Source: Mesorhizobium sp. C432A
Lineage (GTDB): Bacteria; Pseudomonadota; Alphaproteobacteria; Rhizobiales; Rhizobiaceae
NCBI RefSeq assembly: GCF_030323145.1
Contig: NZ_CP100470.1
Span: 5,435,001-5,499,000 of the forward strand
Reading direction: 5' to 3'
DNA length: 64,000 nucleotides
Shown here: piece after piece, positions 45,382 to 55,458 of the stretch
Layout of the letters: every line of letters begins with the position of its first letter
How positions within the stretch are numbered: position 1 is the stretch's first letter
The notes under the pieces: model-generated
What the model was told of the DNA's origin: nothing
Database searches by the model: none
The model's input: the letters and a program-made list of their open reading frames with translations, nothing else
Position numbers and translations under genes: made by a program

Positions 45382-46548
45382 CTACCTGATCCGGTCGAGG
45401 ATTGAAACGTAGTTGGCAACGGCAGCGCCACCCATGTTGAAGATGCCGCCGAGCGTTGCCCCCGGCACCTGGATGCCGCCTGCCTCGCCGGTCAACTGCA
45501 TGGCGGTCAGCACATGCATCGACACACCGGTGGCGCCGATCGGATGGCCCTTGGCCTTCAGCCCGCCCGAAGGATTGACCGGCAGCCTGCCGTCCTTTGC
45601 CGTCGTGCCGTCTAGCGCCAGCCTGGCGCCCTCGCCCGGCTTGGCCAGGCCCATCGCCTCATATTCGATCAGTTCGGCAATGGTGAAGCAGTCATGCGTC
45701 TCGACGAAGGAGAGGTCGTCGAGCGTCACGCCGGCCTTCTTCAAAGCCTGGTTCCAGGCCTGCTCGCAGCCTTCGAAAGACAGGATGTCGCGCTTCGACA
45801 TCGGCAGGAAATCCTGGACATGCTCGTTGGCGCGGAAGGCGACGGCGCGGCGCATCATCAACGCCGTCGAGGTGTCGGTCAGCACAAGGGCGGCAGCACC
45901 GTCGGAGACCAGCGAACAGTCCGTGCGCTTCAGCGGACCGGCCACGAACGGGTTTTTCTCGCTTTCCTGGCGGCAGAACTCGTAGCCGAAATCCTTGCGC
46001 ATCTGCGCATACGGATTGTTGACGCCGTTCTTGTGGTTCTTGGCGGCGATCATCGCCAGCGCGTCGGACTGGTCGCCATAACGCTGGAAATAGGCCTGCG
46101 CGATCTTGCCGAAGACGCCAGCGAAACCGGCCGGCGTGTCGCCCTCCTCCGGCAGATAGGAAGCCTTGAGCAGGTTCTTGCCGATCTCGGGGCCGGGGGT
46201 CGTCGTCATCTGCTCGGCACCGACCACCAGCACGATGCGGGCGGCATTGGCGTCGATGGCGCGGATCCCTTGGCGGACCGCTGCCGAACCCGTGGCGCAG
46301 GCGTTCTCGACCCGCGTCGCCGGCTTGAAGCGCAGCCGGTCATCGGCCTGCAGCACCAGGCTGGCGGTAAAATCCTGAGGGGAGAAGCCGGCGTTGAAAT
46401 GGCCGAGCACAATCTCGTCGACCTCGTCCGGACCGATGCCGGCATGGTCGAGCGCGTCGACCGCGACCTTGGTGATCAGGCCTTCCAGCGTCTCGCCTTC
46501 CAGCTTGCCGAAGCGCGAATGCGCCCATCCGACGATGCATGCGGTCAT
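45382..46548 (-). CDS. Thiolase-family acetyl-CoA acetyltransferase
   Basis: This 388-residue protein has the thiolase fold: the active-site C84 in VENACATGSAAV, the His in FVETHDCFTIAE and the C-terminal GGLKAKGHPIGATGVSMHVL with the second His; the segment near the end (GGIFNMGGAAVANYVSIL) replaces the usual CxG motif, which is typical of the SCP-x-like subgroup. Substrate specificity is uncertain. The start is ATG 46548. It is divergent from the betI operon. Confidence 0.88.
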   Translation of the reverse strand: MTACIVGWAHSRFGKLEGETLEGLITKVAVDALDHAGIGPDEVDEIVLGHFNAGFSPQDFTASLVLQADDRLRFKPATRVENACATGSAAVRQGIRAIDANAARIVLVVGAEQMTTTPGPEIGKNLLKASYLPEEGDTPAGFAGVFGKIAQAYFQRYGDQSDALAMIAAKNHKNGVNNPYAQMRKDFGYEFCRQESEKNPFVAGPLKRTDCSLVSDGAAALVLTDTSTALMMRRAVAFRANEHVQDFLPMSKRDILSFEGCEQAWNQALKKAGVTLDDLSFVETHDCFTIAELIEYEAMGLAKPGEGARLALDGTTAKDGRLPVNPSGGLKAKGHPIGATGVSMHVLTAMQLTGEAGGIQVPGATLGGIFNMGGAAVANYVSILDRIR

Positions 46549-46678
46549 GGCAACCTCCGTTTGCCGCAAGCCTAACATGTCATAGCGCGGCATCAGCCTC
46601 TAATATTGTTCAACAGTGAACTGTTTTCCAGTCCAAAGGATGGGCCAGAGCGACATGATCGATTGATCCGAGCGCGAG

Positions 46679-46708
46679 TTTTTTATTGATTGATCCGTCA
46701 ATAAAAAA
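46679..46708 (+). promoter_or_regulatory. Perfect inverted repeat upstream of betI (candidate BetI operator)
   Basis: TTTTTTATTGA (46679-46689) and TCAATAAAAAA (46698-46708) form a perfect 11-bp inverted repeat with an 8-base spacer, ending 29 bases before the betI start. The 10-mer GATTGATCCG inside it also occurs at 46661-46670. BetI (TetR family) binds such dyads next to its operon and is released by choline, so this is the likely operator; the assignment is inferred. Confidence 0.75.
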
Positions 46709-46737
46709 TAATCTCGGTTTTAATCTGGATCTCCCCA

Positions 46738-47328
46738 ATGCCGAAAGTCGGAATGGAACCGTTGCGCCGCAAGGCGCTCATCGACGCGACGATCTCGGCG
46801 ATCGGCGAGCGCGGCTCGCTTGATGTGACCATGTCGGAGATCGCCGGACGGGCGGGCGTGTCGTCGGCCCTTGCCCACCACTATTTCGGCGCCAAGGACG
46901 AGCTCCTTCTGGCGACGATGCGGCACATACTGGCCGAGCTGACCATCGACATGCGGCGCGCCCTGCAATCCGCCGGCTCGCCGCGCGAACGCGTTTCGGC
47001 GGTGGTCGCCGTCAACTTCTCCGACATCCAGTTCCGGCCGGAAACCATCGCGGCCTGGCTCGCCTTTTATGTCGAGGCACAGAAATCATCGGCCCTGCGC
47101 CGGCTGCTCAGGGTCTATGCGCGGCGGCTGCATTCCAACCTGATGAGCGGGCTGATCGGCATACTGCCGCGCAACGAAGCCGACCGCGCGGCGGAAGCGG
47201 TCGCGGCGATGATCGACGGGCTGTACATCAGGCGCGCGCTGAAGGACGGCGTGCCGGATGCTCAAACCGCGATCGCGCTGGTCGAAGATTATCTCGAAAT
47301 CAAACTCGGCGGGCGACAGACACAGTGA
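46738..47328 (+). CDS. betI: Choline-responsive repressor BetI (TetR family)
   Basis: The 196-residue regulator begins [21 protein letters not shown] and has the TetR helix-turn-helix ([22 protein letters not shown]). Residues 60-196 match BetI ([46 protein letters not shown]). BetI represses choline-to-betaine genes until choline is bound. Its stop overlaps the betC start by four bases, making it the first gene of the operon; an inverted repeat just upstream may be its own operator. Confidence 0.96.
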   Translation: MPKVGMEPLRRKALIDATISAIGERGSLDVTMSEIAGRAGVSSALAHHYFGAKDELLLATMRHILAELTIDMRRALQSAGSPRERVSAVVAVNFSDIQFRPETIAAWLAFYVEAQKSSALRRLLRVYARRLHSNLMSGLIGILPRNEADRAAEAVAAMIDGLYIRRALKDGVPDAQTAIALVEDYLEIKLGGRQTQ

Positions 47329-48866
47329 CAGCCTCAGTGATATCAAGGCGACCCAACATCCTGATCGTCATGGTCGATCAGCTCAACGGCACGCTGTTTG
47401 CGGACGGGCCGGCGGACTTCCTGCATGTGCCGCATCTCAAGGCGCTGGCCGCACGCTCGGCGCGCTTCGGCAACAACTACACGGCCTCGCCGCTTTGCGC
47501 GCCGGGCCGCGCCGCTTTCATGAGCGGGCAATTGCCGTCGCGCACCCAGGTCTATGACAACGCCGCCGAGTTCGCTTCCTCGATCCCGACCTATGCGCAT
47601 CATCTGCGCAGCGCCGGCTACTACACCTGCCTGTCGGGCAAGATGCATTTCGTCGGGCCGGACCAGTTGCACGGTTTCGAGGAGCGGCTGACCACCGACA
47701 TCTATCCCGCCGATTTCGGCTGGACGCCGGATTACCGCAAGCCCGGCGAGCGCATCGACTGGTGGTATCACAATCTGGGCTCGGTCACCGGCGCCGGCGT
47801 TGCCGAGATCACCAACCAGATGGAGTATGACGACGAGGTCGCCTTCCACGCGGTGCAAAAACTCTACGATCTTGCCCGCACCTCCGAGGACGAGGCCAGC
47901 CGGCCCTGGTGCCTGACGGTTTCCTTCACCCACCCGCACGACCCCTATGTCGCACGGCGGCAATATTGGGAATTCTATAAAGACTGTCCGGCGCTTGAGC
48001 CGGAGGTGGGATTCATCCCCTATGCCCATCAGGACCCGCATTCGCAACGGCTTTACCGGGCCAGCGACTACGACAGTTTCAACATCACGCCGGAGCAGAT
48101 CCGCCGCTCGCGGCGCGGCTACTACGCCAACATCTCCTATCTCGACGACAAGGTCGGCGAGTTGATGTCAGTGCTGGAGCGAACGCGCATGCTGGACGAC
48201 ACCATCATCCTGTTCTGCTCCGACCATGGCGACATGCTTGGCGAGCGCGGCCTGTGGTTCAAGATGAATTTTTTCGAGGGCTCGGCGCGAGTACCTTTGA
48301 TGATCGCCGGCAAAGGCATTCCTGCAGGGCTGATCGAGGCGCCGGTCTCCAACCTCGACGTGACGCCGACGCTGTGCGATCTCGCCGGCATCGACATCTC
48401 CGCGATCGCACCGTGGACCGATGGCCAGTCGCTGCTGCCGTTGCTTGATGGCGGACAGCGCACCGCGCCGGTGCTGATGGAATATGCCGCCGAGGGCTCC
48501 AACGCGCCGTTGGTGGCGATCCGCGATGGCCGCTACAAATTCATCCATTGCGAGATCGACCCGCCGCTTCTGTTCGACCTCGAAGCCGATCCGCAAGAAC
48601 GCACCAATCGTGCCACCGATCCGGCGCATGCCGATCTGGTGGCGGCCTTCACGGGAGCCGTGCGAGCGCGCTGGGACATGGCGGCATTCGATGCCGCGGT
48701 GCGCGTCAGCCAGGCGCGGCGCTGGGTGGTTTATCCCGCGCTGCGCAACGGCACGCATTACCCCTGGGAATTCCAGCCACTGCAGAAGGCGTCGGAACGC
48801 TACATGCGCAACCACATGAACCTCGACAATCTCGAGGAACAGAAACGCTTTCCGCGAGGCGAATGA
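47325..48866 (+). CDS. betC: Choline-sulfatase BetC
   Basis: The 513-residue sulfatase hydrolyses choline-O-sulfate to choline. The active-site motif CxPxR is C58-A-P-G-R62, where the cysteine becomes formylglycine; the metal ligand region [11 protein letters not shown] and the histidine-containing SFTHPHDPY and [11 protein letters not shown] also match choline sulfatases. The start is GTG 47325, overlapping betI. It is cytosolic by lack of a signal peptide. The stop overlaps the start of the following dehydratase gene. Confidence 0.97.
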   Translation: MTASVISRRPNILIVMVDQLNGTLFADGPADFLHVPHLKALAARSARFGNNYTASPLCAPGRAAFMSGQLPSRTQVYDNAAEFASSIPTYAHHLRSAGYYTCLSGKMHFVGPDQLHGFEERLTTDIYPADFGWTPDYRKPGERIDWWYHNLGSVTGAGVAEITNQMEYDDEVAFHAVQKLYDLARTSEDEASRPWCLTVSFTHPHDPYVARRQYWEFYKDCPALEPEVGFIPYAHQDPHSQRLYRASDYDSFNITPEQIRRSRRGYYANISYLDDKVGELMSVLERTRMLDDTIILFCSDHGDMLGERGLWFKMNFFEGSARVPLMIAGKGIPAGLIEAPVSNLDVTPTLCDLAGIDISAIAPWTDGQSLLPLLDGGQRTAPVLMEYAAEGSNAPLVAIRDGRYKFIHCEIDPPLLFDLEADPQERTNRATDPAHADLVAAFTGAVRARWDMAAFDAAVRVSQARRWVVYPALRNGTHYPWEFQPLQKASERYMRNHMNLDNLEEQKRFPRGE

Positions 48867-49867
48867 TGACAATTGTCCCCTCCCTCGAGCACCTCAGACA
48901 GGCCTATGCCGTGACGTCGAAGGCGACGCAGATCACGCCTTTGCTGGAATCGACAGCCTTGGCCAACGAGACGGGTGCGGCCCGCGTCTTTATCAAGCCG
49001 GAATCGCTGCAATGGGCGGGATCGTTCAAGGTGCGCGGGGCCTATTGGCGGTTGAAGCGGCTGTCGCCGGATGAGGCCAGAAAAGGCGTCGTCGCCTACT
49101 CCTCCGGCAATTTCGCGCAAGGGTTGGCGGCTGCCGGCCAGGCGCTCGGCATTCCCGTCACCATCGTCATGCCGATCGACGCGCCGGCCGCCAAGCGCGA
49201 TGCGACCGCAGGCTATGGCGCGCGCGTCGTGCTGACAGATCATGGCGAGCGCGCCCGTGAAGAGGTCGCAGCCGCCAAGGCCTGCGAGATTGCCGAGACC
49301 GAAGGGCTGGCGTTGCTGCATCCATTCGACGATCCGGAGATCGTTGCCGGCCAGGCCGGCGCCGGGCTCGAAGCGCTCGAACAATTCGAGGCAAAGGACG
49401 CCAGTGCCGACCTTCTGTTCTGCTCGGTCGGCGGCGGCGGACTGATCGGCGGCATGTCGCTCGCCTTCCACTATCTGTCGCCGGCAACCGAGATCATCGG
49501 CGTCGAGCCGGAAGGCTTCAACGGCATGGGTTCATCGCTAGCGCATGGCGCCGTCGAGACCATGCCGATCGCGCCGAAGTCGATCTGCGACGGGCTGATG
49601 TCGCGGCGGCCGGGCGACGCGCCGTTTGCGGCGGTCAAGACCGCCGGCGTGCGCGGCATCACCGTCGATGATGCCTCCGTGCGGCGGGCAATGAAGATCG
49701 CCTTCGAACGGATGAAGCTGGTGCTCGAGCCATCGGGCGCCGCCTCTCTGGCGGCGCTCCTCGGCGGCAAGGTGGATGTGACGGGTAAAACGGTCCTGGT
49801 CATGGCTACCGGCGGCAATGTCTCGCTCGCCGATTTTATTTCGCATATGAACGATGGGCGCATGTGA
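48863..49867 (+). CDS. PLP-dependent threonine/serine dehydratase-like enzyme within the bet operon
   Basis: This 334-residue protein is a fold-type II PLP enzyme with K56 in the SFKVRGAYWRL motif, GNFAQGLA (substrate loop) and the phosphate-binding CSVGGGGLIGG. It resembles biosynthetic and catabolic threonine dehydratases, and also EutB, the dehydratase of hydroxyectoine catabolism. Rhizobial bet operons usually run betI-C-B-A without it. It overlaps the betC stop and is followed by betA three bases after its stop, so it is translated within the operon. The substrate is unknown. Confidence 0.9.
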   Translation: MMTIVPSLEHLRQAYAVTSKATQITPLLESTALANETGAARVFIKPESLQWAGSFKVRGAYWRLKRLSPDEARKGVVAYSSGNFAQGLAAAGQALGIPVTIVMPIDAPAAKRDATAGYGARVVLTDHGERAREEVAAAKACEIAETEGLALLHPFDDPEIVAGQAGAGLEALEQFEAKDASADLLFCSVGGGGLIGGMSLAFHYLSPATEIIGVEPEGFNGMGSSLAHGAVETMPIAPKSICDGLMSRRPGDAPFAAVKTAGVRGITVDDASVRRAMKIAFERMKLVLEPSGAASLAALLGGKVDVTGKTVLVMATGGNVSLADFISHMNDGRM

Positions 49868-49870
49868 ACC

Positions 49871-51523
49871 ATGCTTGAAGCAGACTTCGTCATCATCGGC
49901 TCCGGCTCGGCCGGCTCGGCCATGGCCTACCGACTGTCGGAAGACGGCAAGCATTCGGTGATCGTCATCGAGTTCGGCGGTACCGATATCGGGCCGCTGA
50001 TCCAGATGCCGTCGGCGCTGTCGATCCCGCTCAACATGAGCCTTTACGACTGGGGCTTTGCCAGCGAACCGGAGCCGCATCTCGGCGGCCGCGTGCTGGC
50101 GACGCCACGCGGCAAGGTGATCGGCGGCTCGTCCTCGATCAACGGCATGGTCTATGTCAGGGGCCACGCACGCGACTTCGACCACTGGGCCGAACAGGGG
50201 GCGGCCGGCTGGGGCTTCGCCGACGTGCTGCCCTATTTCAAGCGCATGGAGGACAGTGACGGCGGCGAGGACGGCTGGCGCGGCCACGGCGGCCCGCTGC
50301 ACGTCCAGCGTGGCCCGCGCAAGAATCCGCTCTACGGCGCCTTTGTCGAGGCCGGCCGCCAAGCCGGGTTCGAACTGACCGACGACTACAATGGCTCGAA
50401 GCAGGAAGGCTTCGGACCGATGGAGCAAACCATTCGCGGCGGCCGCCGCTGGTCGGCGGCGTCAGCCTATCTGAAGCCGGCGCTCAAGCGGCAAAATGTC
50501 AGCGTGATCAGAGGCTTCGCCCGCCGGGTGATCATCGAGAATCAGCGTGCCGTCGGCGTCGAGATCGAAGCTCACAAACAGATTCAGGTCGTTAAGGCAC
50601 GACGTGAGGTGATCGTTGCCGCATCATCGATCAATTCGCCCAAGATCCTGATGCTGTCCGGTATCGGCCCGGCCGCGCATCTCAAGGAGAACGGCATCCA
50701 GGTCGTGGCCGACCGGCCCGGTGTCGGCCGCAATCTGCAGGATCATATGGAGCTCTACATCCAGCAGGAATCGACCCAGCCGATCACGCTGAATTCGGTT
50801 CTCAACCCATTCTCCAAGGCGCTGATCGGGGCGCAGTGGCTGTTCTTCAAGACCGGCCTCGGCGCCACCAACCATTTCGAGGCCGCGGCCTTCGTGCGCT
50901 CGCAGGCCGGCGTCGACTACCCCGACATCCAGTATCACTTCATCCCGGCTGCGGTGCGCTATGACGGCAAGGCGGCGGCGAAGGCCCATGGCTTCCAGGC
51001 CCATGTCGGGCCGATGCGGTCGAAGTCGCGCGGCTCGGTGACGCTGCGCTCTCCCGACCCGAAAGCGACGCCGGTCATCCGCTTCAATTACATGTCGCAT
51101 CCAGACGACTGGACCGAGTTCCGCCACTGCATCAGGCTGACTCGCGAGATCTTCGGCCAGAAGGCTTTTGACGGCTTCCGCGGCAAGGAAATCTCGCCAG
51201 GTTCGCATGTCCAGTCGGACGAGGATCTCGACGCCTTCATCCGCGATCATGCCGAGAGCGCCTATCACCCGTGCGGCACCTGCAAGATGGGTCGGGCCGA
51301 TGACATCACGAGCGTCGTCGATCCGGAGTGCCGCGTCATCGGCGTCGACGGCCTGCGCGTCGCCGACTCCTCGATCTTTCCGCGCGTCACCAATGGCAAT
51401 CTCAACGCGCCCTCGATCATGACCGGCGAAAAGGCCTCCGACCACATTCTCGGCCGCACGCCGCTGGCGCCCTCCAACCAGGAACCCTGGATCAATCCGC
51501 GCTGGCAGGTGGCGGATCGATAG
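49871..51523 (+). CDS. betA: Choline dehydrogenase BetA
   Basis: This 550-residue FAD enzyme of the GMC family oxidises choline to betaine aldehyde and onward. The Rossmann dinucleotide motif is [17 protein letters not shown] at the start; [16 protein letters not shown], the GMC signature [13 protein letters not shown], and the catalytic His in [12 protein letters not shown] are present. The ATG is 49871, 3 bases after the dehydratase stop. It is followed by betB 34 bases downstream. Confidence 0.96.
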   Translation: MLEADFVIIGSGSAGSAMAYRLSEDGKHSVIVIEFGGTDIGPLIQMPSALSIPLNMSLYDWGFASEPEPHLGGRVLATPRGKVIGGSSSINGMVYVRGHARDFDHWAEQGAAGWGFADVLPYFKRMEDSDGGEDGWRGHGGPLHVQRGPRKNPLYGAFVEAGRQAGFELTDDYNGSKQEGFGPMEQTIRGGRRWSAASAYLKPALKRQNVSVIRGFARRVIIENQRAVGVEIEAHKQIQVVKARREVIVAASSINSPKILMLSGIGPAAHLKENGIQVVADRPGVGRNLQDHMELYIQQESTQPITLNSVLNPFSKALIGAQWLFFKTGLGATNHFEAAAFVRSQAGVDYPDIQYHFIPAAVRYDGKAAAKAHGFQAHVGPMRSKSRGSVTLRSPDPKATPVIRFNYMSHPDDWTEFRHCIRLTREIFGQKAFDGFRGKEISPGSHVQSDEDLDAFIRDHAESAYHPCGTCKMGRADDITSVVDPECRVIGVDGLRVADSSIFPRVTNGNLNAPSIMTGEKASDHILGRTPLAPSNQEPWINPRWQVADR

Positions 51524-51557
51524 GGCATTGTCCGGCGAAGACCATTGGAGAATTCAT

Positions 51558-53021
51558 ATGCGCGCCCAGCCAACGGCATCGCACTATGTCAACGGCCGCT
51601 ACATCGAGGACGAAGGCGGCGCGCCGCTGCCGGTGATCTATCCGGCGACCGGTGAGGTCATCGCCACTTTGCATTCGGCGACTCCGAACGTGCTGGAGCT
51701 CGCCATCGAAGCCGCGCGGGCCGCACAACCGGCCTGGGCGCGGATGAAGCCGGTCGAGCGTGGCCGCATCCTGCGCCGCGCCGCCGACATTTTGCGCGCG
51801 CGCAACGCCGATCTGGCGCGGATCGAGACGCTCGACACCGGCAAAGCGATCCAGGAGACGCTGGTGGCGGATGCACTATCGGCAGCCGACTGCCTCGAAT
51901 ATTTCGGCGGCGCGGTTGCCGCCTTCAACGGCGATGCGATCGATCTTGGTGGACCTTTTGCCTATACGCGCCGCGAGGCGCTCGGTGTGTGCGTCGGCAT
52001 CGGCGCCTGGAACTATCCGATCCAGATCGCCGGCTGGAAATCCGCCCCCGCGCTCGCCATGGGCAACGCCATGGTGTTCAAGCCCTCGGAGAACACGCCG
52101 CTGTCGGCGCTGGCGCTGGCCGAGATCTACTCAGAGGCGGGCCTGCCCGACGGGCTGTTCAACGTCGTGCAAGGCTATGGCGATGTCGGCGCCGGCCTGG
52201 TCGGCCATGATGTCGTTGCCAAGGTTTCGGTGACCGGCTCGGTGCCGACCGGCCGCAAGGTGCTGTCGCTCGCCGGCTCGAAGATGAAGCATGCGACGAT
52301 GGAACTCGGCGGCAAGTCGCCGCTGATCGTGTTCGACGATGCCGATCTCGAAAACGCCATCGGCGGCGCCATGCTCGGCAATTTCTATTCGACCGGGCAG
52401 ATCTGCTCCAACGGCACGCGTGTTTTCGTACAAAGCGGCATCCATGACCGCTTCGTCGACCGGCTTGTCGAGCGGACGAAAAAGATCCGCATCGGCGATC
52501 CGCTCGATCCTGAGACGCAGATGGGGCCGCTGGTCAACAAGGCGCAGCAGGAGAAGGTCGTTTCCTACATCGCGGCCGGCAGGCAGGATGGAGCAACGCT
52601 CGCCTGCGGTGGCAACGTGCCGTCGCTGCAAGGGTTCGATGGCGGCTTCTTTGTCGAGCCGACGGTGTTCACCGGTGTCACCGACACAATGCGCATTGCG
52701 CGCGAGGAGATTTTCGGGCCGGTGATGAGCGTGCTGAAGTTCGACGGCGAGGACGAGGTGATCGACCGCGCCAACGACACCGAATTCGGCCTCGCCGCCG
52801 GCGTCTTCACCCGCGACCTGCAGCGCGCTCATAGGGTGATCGCCGAACTGCAGGCCGGCACCTGCTGGATAAACGCCTACAATCTGACGCCGGTGGAAAT
52901 TCCGTTTGGCGGGGTGAAGCAATCCGGCATTGGGCGCGAGAACTCGCTGGCGGCTTTAGCGCTCTATTCGCAGCTGAAGGCGGTGTATGTCGAGACCGGG
53001 GATGTAGCGAGCCCGTATTGA
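51558..53021 (+). CDS. betB: Betaine aldehyde dehydrogenase BetB
   Basis: The 487-residue NAD(P)-dependent enzyme oxidises betaine aldehyde to glycine betaine. Key elements: GACC-like NAD binding region with [30 protein letters not shown], the general base Glu in [13 protein letters not shown], the nucleophilic Cys in [13 protein letters not shown] and the end motif [16 protein letters not shown]. The start is ATG 51558 ([15 protein letters not shown]) behind GGAG; a longer frame to 51528 is rejected. It ends the bet operon. Confidence 0.97.
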   Translation: MRAQPTASHYVNGRYIEDEGGAPLPVIYPATGEVIATLHSATPNVLELAIEAARAAQPAWARMKPVERGRILRRAADILRARNADLARIETLDTGKAIQETLVADALSAADCLEYFGGAVAAFNGDAIDLGGPFAYTRREALGVCVGIGAWNYPIQIAGWKSAPALAMGNAMVFKPSENTPLSALALAEIYSEAGLPDGLFNVVQGYGDVGAGLVGHDVVAKVSVTGSVPTGRKVLSLAGSKMKHATMELGGKSPLIVFDDADLENAIGGAMLGNFYSTGQICSNGTRVFVQSGIHDRFVDRLVERTKKIRIGDPLDPETQMGPLVNKAQQEKVVSYIAAGRQDGATLACGGNVPSLQGFDGGFFVEPTVFTGVTDTMRIAREEIFGPVMSVLKFDGEDEVIDRANDTEFGLAAGVFTRDLQRAHRVIAELQAGTCWINAYNLTPVEIPFGGVKQSGIGRENSLAALALYSQLKAVYVETGDVASPY

Positions 53022-53041
53022 GGGTTGAAAGCGAAGTGACA

Positions 53042-53200
53042 GCTGATCTCCCCCCTTGCGGGGGAGATGGCCGGCAGGCCAGAGGGGGGTGTGACGGATC
53101 GCCACCTTTGGTCTGATCTTCGAGTAGCTGAGACGTCGGCGGGACAGCACCCCCCTCTGCCTTGCCAGGCATCTCCCCCGCAAGGGGGGAGATTGGCAGC
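53042..53200. repeat. Palindromic intergenic repeat element (about 160 bp)
   Basis: Two near-matching arms of about 48 bases, from GCTGATCTCCCCCC on the left and ending CCGCAAGGGGGGAGATTGGC on the right, are inverted around a 55-base centre. Each arm contains its own smaller palindrome (CTCCCCCTTGCGGGGGAG type). This structure is typical of short rhizobial intergenic mosaic or palindromic repeats, of which I recall similar ones in Mesorhizobium genomes. It lies between convergent genes and could be an mRNA 3' element. Confidence 0.85.
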
Positions 53201-53209
53201 TCCAACGCC

Positions 53210-55447
53210 TCACCCCTTCTGCGCCGTGCCGTCCAGATACTGCGTCAGCGCGCAGACCAGATGATAGAAGATGCTGGCCGGCACGTCCGATGCCAAGGAG
53301 CGGCCGCGTTCGTCGATGCGGTCGATCCACAGGCCGAGCGGCGCCGGGTCGATGTGCCAGCGGAATAGCCGGCCGACGCGCGCCTCGATTTCGGGCTTGA
53401 GGTCGGGACCGCCCGAGCCATCCAGCGCAATCGCCGCCTTGATCGCTTCCGCCTGCGGCCAGCTGCGCGATACGAGGTCGAGCGGCAGGCCCTGCCGGGA
53501 GACCGCACCGTAGGCAAGGCCGGTGGCGCGGTTGAGGCCGTTGGCGATAGCCGAGGCGTAGAGCTTGCGGGCAAAATTGCTCAACTCGCCCTGGCCGCTG
53601 CGGGCGACGAAATCGGTGAGCAGCGAGGCCCATTCGAAATGATGGCCGGGCTCGGTCCATGTGCCCTTCTCGCCGGCGGCCGGCTTCCACCCGGCGTCGA
53701 AATATTCGCCCAGCGTCCAGCTCTCGGCATCGAAGAAATGACTGCGGAAAAGGTCGATGATGCGCGCGGCGCGGCGCAGATAGGTGCGGTCGCCGGTCGC
53801 CTTATACCAGGCGAGGAAGGCCTCGAGCAGATGCATATGCGGGTTGGAGCGCCGCTCGCCCTCGCCATCGGATGTCTCGAGAAAGCCGGTCATGCGGCTG
53901 TCCTCGAGATGCGCGTCGAGGAACACGAAGGTCTCCTGGCCCAGCCGCAGCGCATCCGGATCGCCGCACATATGCGCATGCGCCAGCGCCAGCAGCACGC
54001 AGGAATGGTCGTAGGCATCCTCGGTTGGGTCGGCGACGGAGCCGTCGACATTGAGCGTGCGCACCCAGCCGCCCCGGTCCGTGCGGCCCTTGCCGGCCAT
54101 GAAGGCGATGCCATGGGAGATCAGGCGATCGGCTGGACCGTCCCAGCCGCGGGCCTTGGCAACGGCGAAGGCGTAGACTTGCCTCGCCGTCGTGCGCATG
54201 CGCTTGGGCTTCAACAGCGCCTCGCCGTCGAAGCCGAGCGCCTCGTGGAAACCGCCATGACGCTCATCGACGCCTGAAGTCGACCACAGCGGCAAGGTCT
54301 CCTCGAACAGCCAGTGATGCACGCGCCGACGCCAGGCGCCGCTCTCGAGGACGCGGTCGTGTGCCGGCGTAAACCTGGTTTCCAGCCGTCCCGATTTCTC
54401 CAGCTGCTCGACGATCTTCTTGACGTGCTGGCTGTGACTGACCGGGGCAACGAAGGTGGCGTCCGCGGTCGAGACGATGGCGACATCCTTCATGCCGATC
54501 GCCGACAAAAGCCGGCCGTCGCTGCGGATGTAGGAGTTCTCGCAATCGATGGCGACGACATCGCCGACGACGACATTGCCCTTGGCGTCGGCAGGGCCGA
54601 CATCAAGCAGCGACTGCCAGGAGCCGAGGTCGTTCCAGCGGAAGCCGGCCGGCACCATCGCGATGTCCTTGGCCCGTTCCATGATGGCGTAGTCGATCGA
54701 GTTCGACGGGATGGCGGCGTAGAGGTCGAGCGGCATATAGAGACCGGACAGGTCGCTCGTTGCGGCCTTGTAGGCGGTTTCGGTGGCCTGCCAGATGTCG
54801 GGTTGGAAGGTGGCGAAGGCGTCGCGCATGGCGCCGGCGCGAAACAGGAAAATGCCGGTGTTCCAGTAGAAGGTGCCCGCACTGAGATAGCTCTGCGCGG
54901 TGGCGAGGTCGGGCTTTTCGACGAAGCGCGACACGTCGAAGACGCCGCCGCTTTCGGCTGCGACTTCGATATACCCATAGCCGGTCTCGGGCTGCGCCGG
55001 CTTGATGCCGAACACCACCAGACGGCCGGCAAGCGCTGTCTGGCTGCCCGCCTCGACGCTCTGCCAGAACTGATTGGGCGTGGCGATTTCATGGTCTGAC
55101 GGCACCACCAGCACCAGGCTGTCGCCGAACTCCGACAATGTGCGCAGCGCGGCCAGCGCCACGGCGGCAGCCGTGTTGCGCCCGGTCGGCTCGAACAGCG
55201 GGCCACCGCCGGCGAGGTCGAGGCCGGCAAGGTCGGCATGCACGCGCTCGGCATGGCGCTCGGCGGCGATCAGGAAGATCGGCGTTTCGCCCTCCGGCCG
55301 CGCCGTCAGCCGGCGCAGTGTCTTGGCCAGCATCGAGCCGTCGCCGGAAAGATCGTGGAACTGTTTCGGGTTGTCCTCGCGCGACAGCGGCCACAGCCGC
55401 GAACCGACACCGCCGCTCATGACAAAACTGACGATGCGCTCGGTCAT
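53210..55447 (-). CDS. Fused mannose-1-phosphate guanylyltransferase and AGE-type isomerase/epimerase
   Basis: The 745-residue protein joins two enzymes. Residues 1-350 are a mannose-1-phosphate guanylyltransferase (GDP-mannose pyrophosphorylase): MSGGVGSRLWPLSREDNPKQF, PTGRNTAAAVALAA, VPSDHEI and the late GTFYWNTGIFLF and FRWNDLGSW motifs. Residues about 365-745 are an AGE-family (N-acylglucosamine 2-epimerase / mannose isomerase) alpha/alpha-barrel: HHWLFEETLPLWS, AYDHSCVLLALAHAH, SNPHMHLLEAFLAW, EPGHHFEWASLL. The usual partner is a cupin mannose-6-phosphate isomerase; here the AGE domain may do that job. A phosphomannomutase gene lies immediately upstream. Confidence 0.92.
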   Translation of the reverse strand: MTERIVSFVMSGGVGSRLWPLSREDNPKQFHDLSGDGSMLAKTLRRLTARPEGETPIFLIAAERHAERVHADLAGLDLAGGGPLFEPTGRNTAAAVALAALRTLSEFGDSLVLVVPSDHEIATPNQFWQSVEAGSQTALAGRLVVFGIKPAQPETGYGYIEVAAESGGVFDVSRFVEKPDLATAQSYLSAGTFYWNTGIFLFRAGAMRDAFATFQPDIWQATETAYKAATSDLSGLYMPLDLYAAIPSNSIDYAIMERAKDIAMVPAGFRWNDLGSWQSLLDVGPADAKGNVVVGDVVAIDCENSYIRSDGRLLSAIGMKDVAIVSTADATFVAPVSHSQHVKKIVEQLEKSGRLETRFTPAHDRVLESGAWRRRVHHWLFEETLPLWSTSGVDERHGGFHEALGFDGEALLKPKRMRTTARQVYAFAVAKARGWDGPADRLISHGIAFMAGKGRTDRGGWVRTLNVDGSVADPTEDAYDHSCVLLALAHAHMCGDPDALRLGQETFVFLDAHLEDSRMTGFLETSDGEGERRSNPHMHLLEAFLAWYKATGDRTYLRRAARIIDLFRSHFFDAESWTLGEYFDAGWKPAAGEKGTWTEPGHHFEWASLLTDFVARSGQGELSNFARKLYASAIANGLNRATGLAYGAVSRQGLPLDLVSRSWPQAEAIKAAIALDGSGGPDLKPEIEARVGRLFRWHIDPAPLGLWIDRIDERGRSLASDVPASIFYHLVCALTQYLDGTAQKG

Positions 55448-55458
55448 GAAAGGTCCAA

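Noticed and set aside
46549..46737. A coding gene between thiolase and betI
   Set aside because: No ORF of plausible length; the region is AT-rich promoter/operator DNA.
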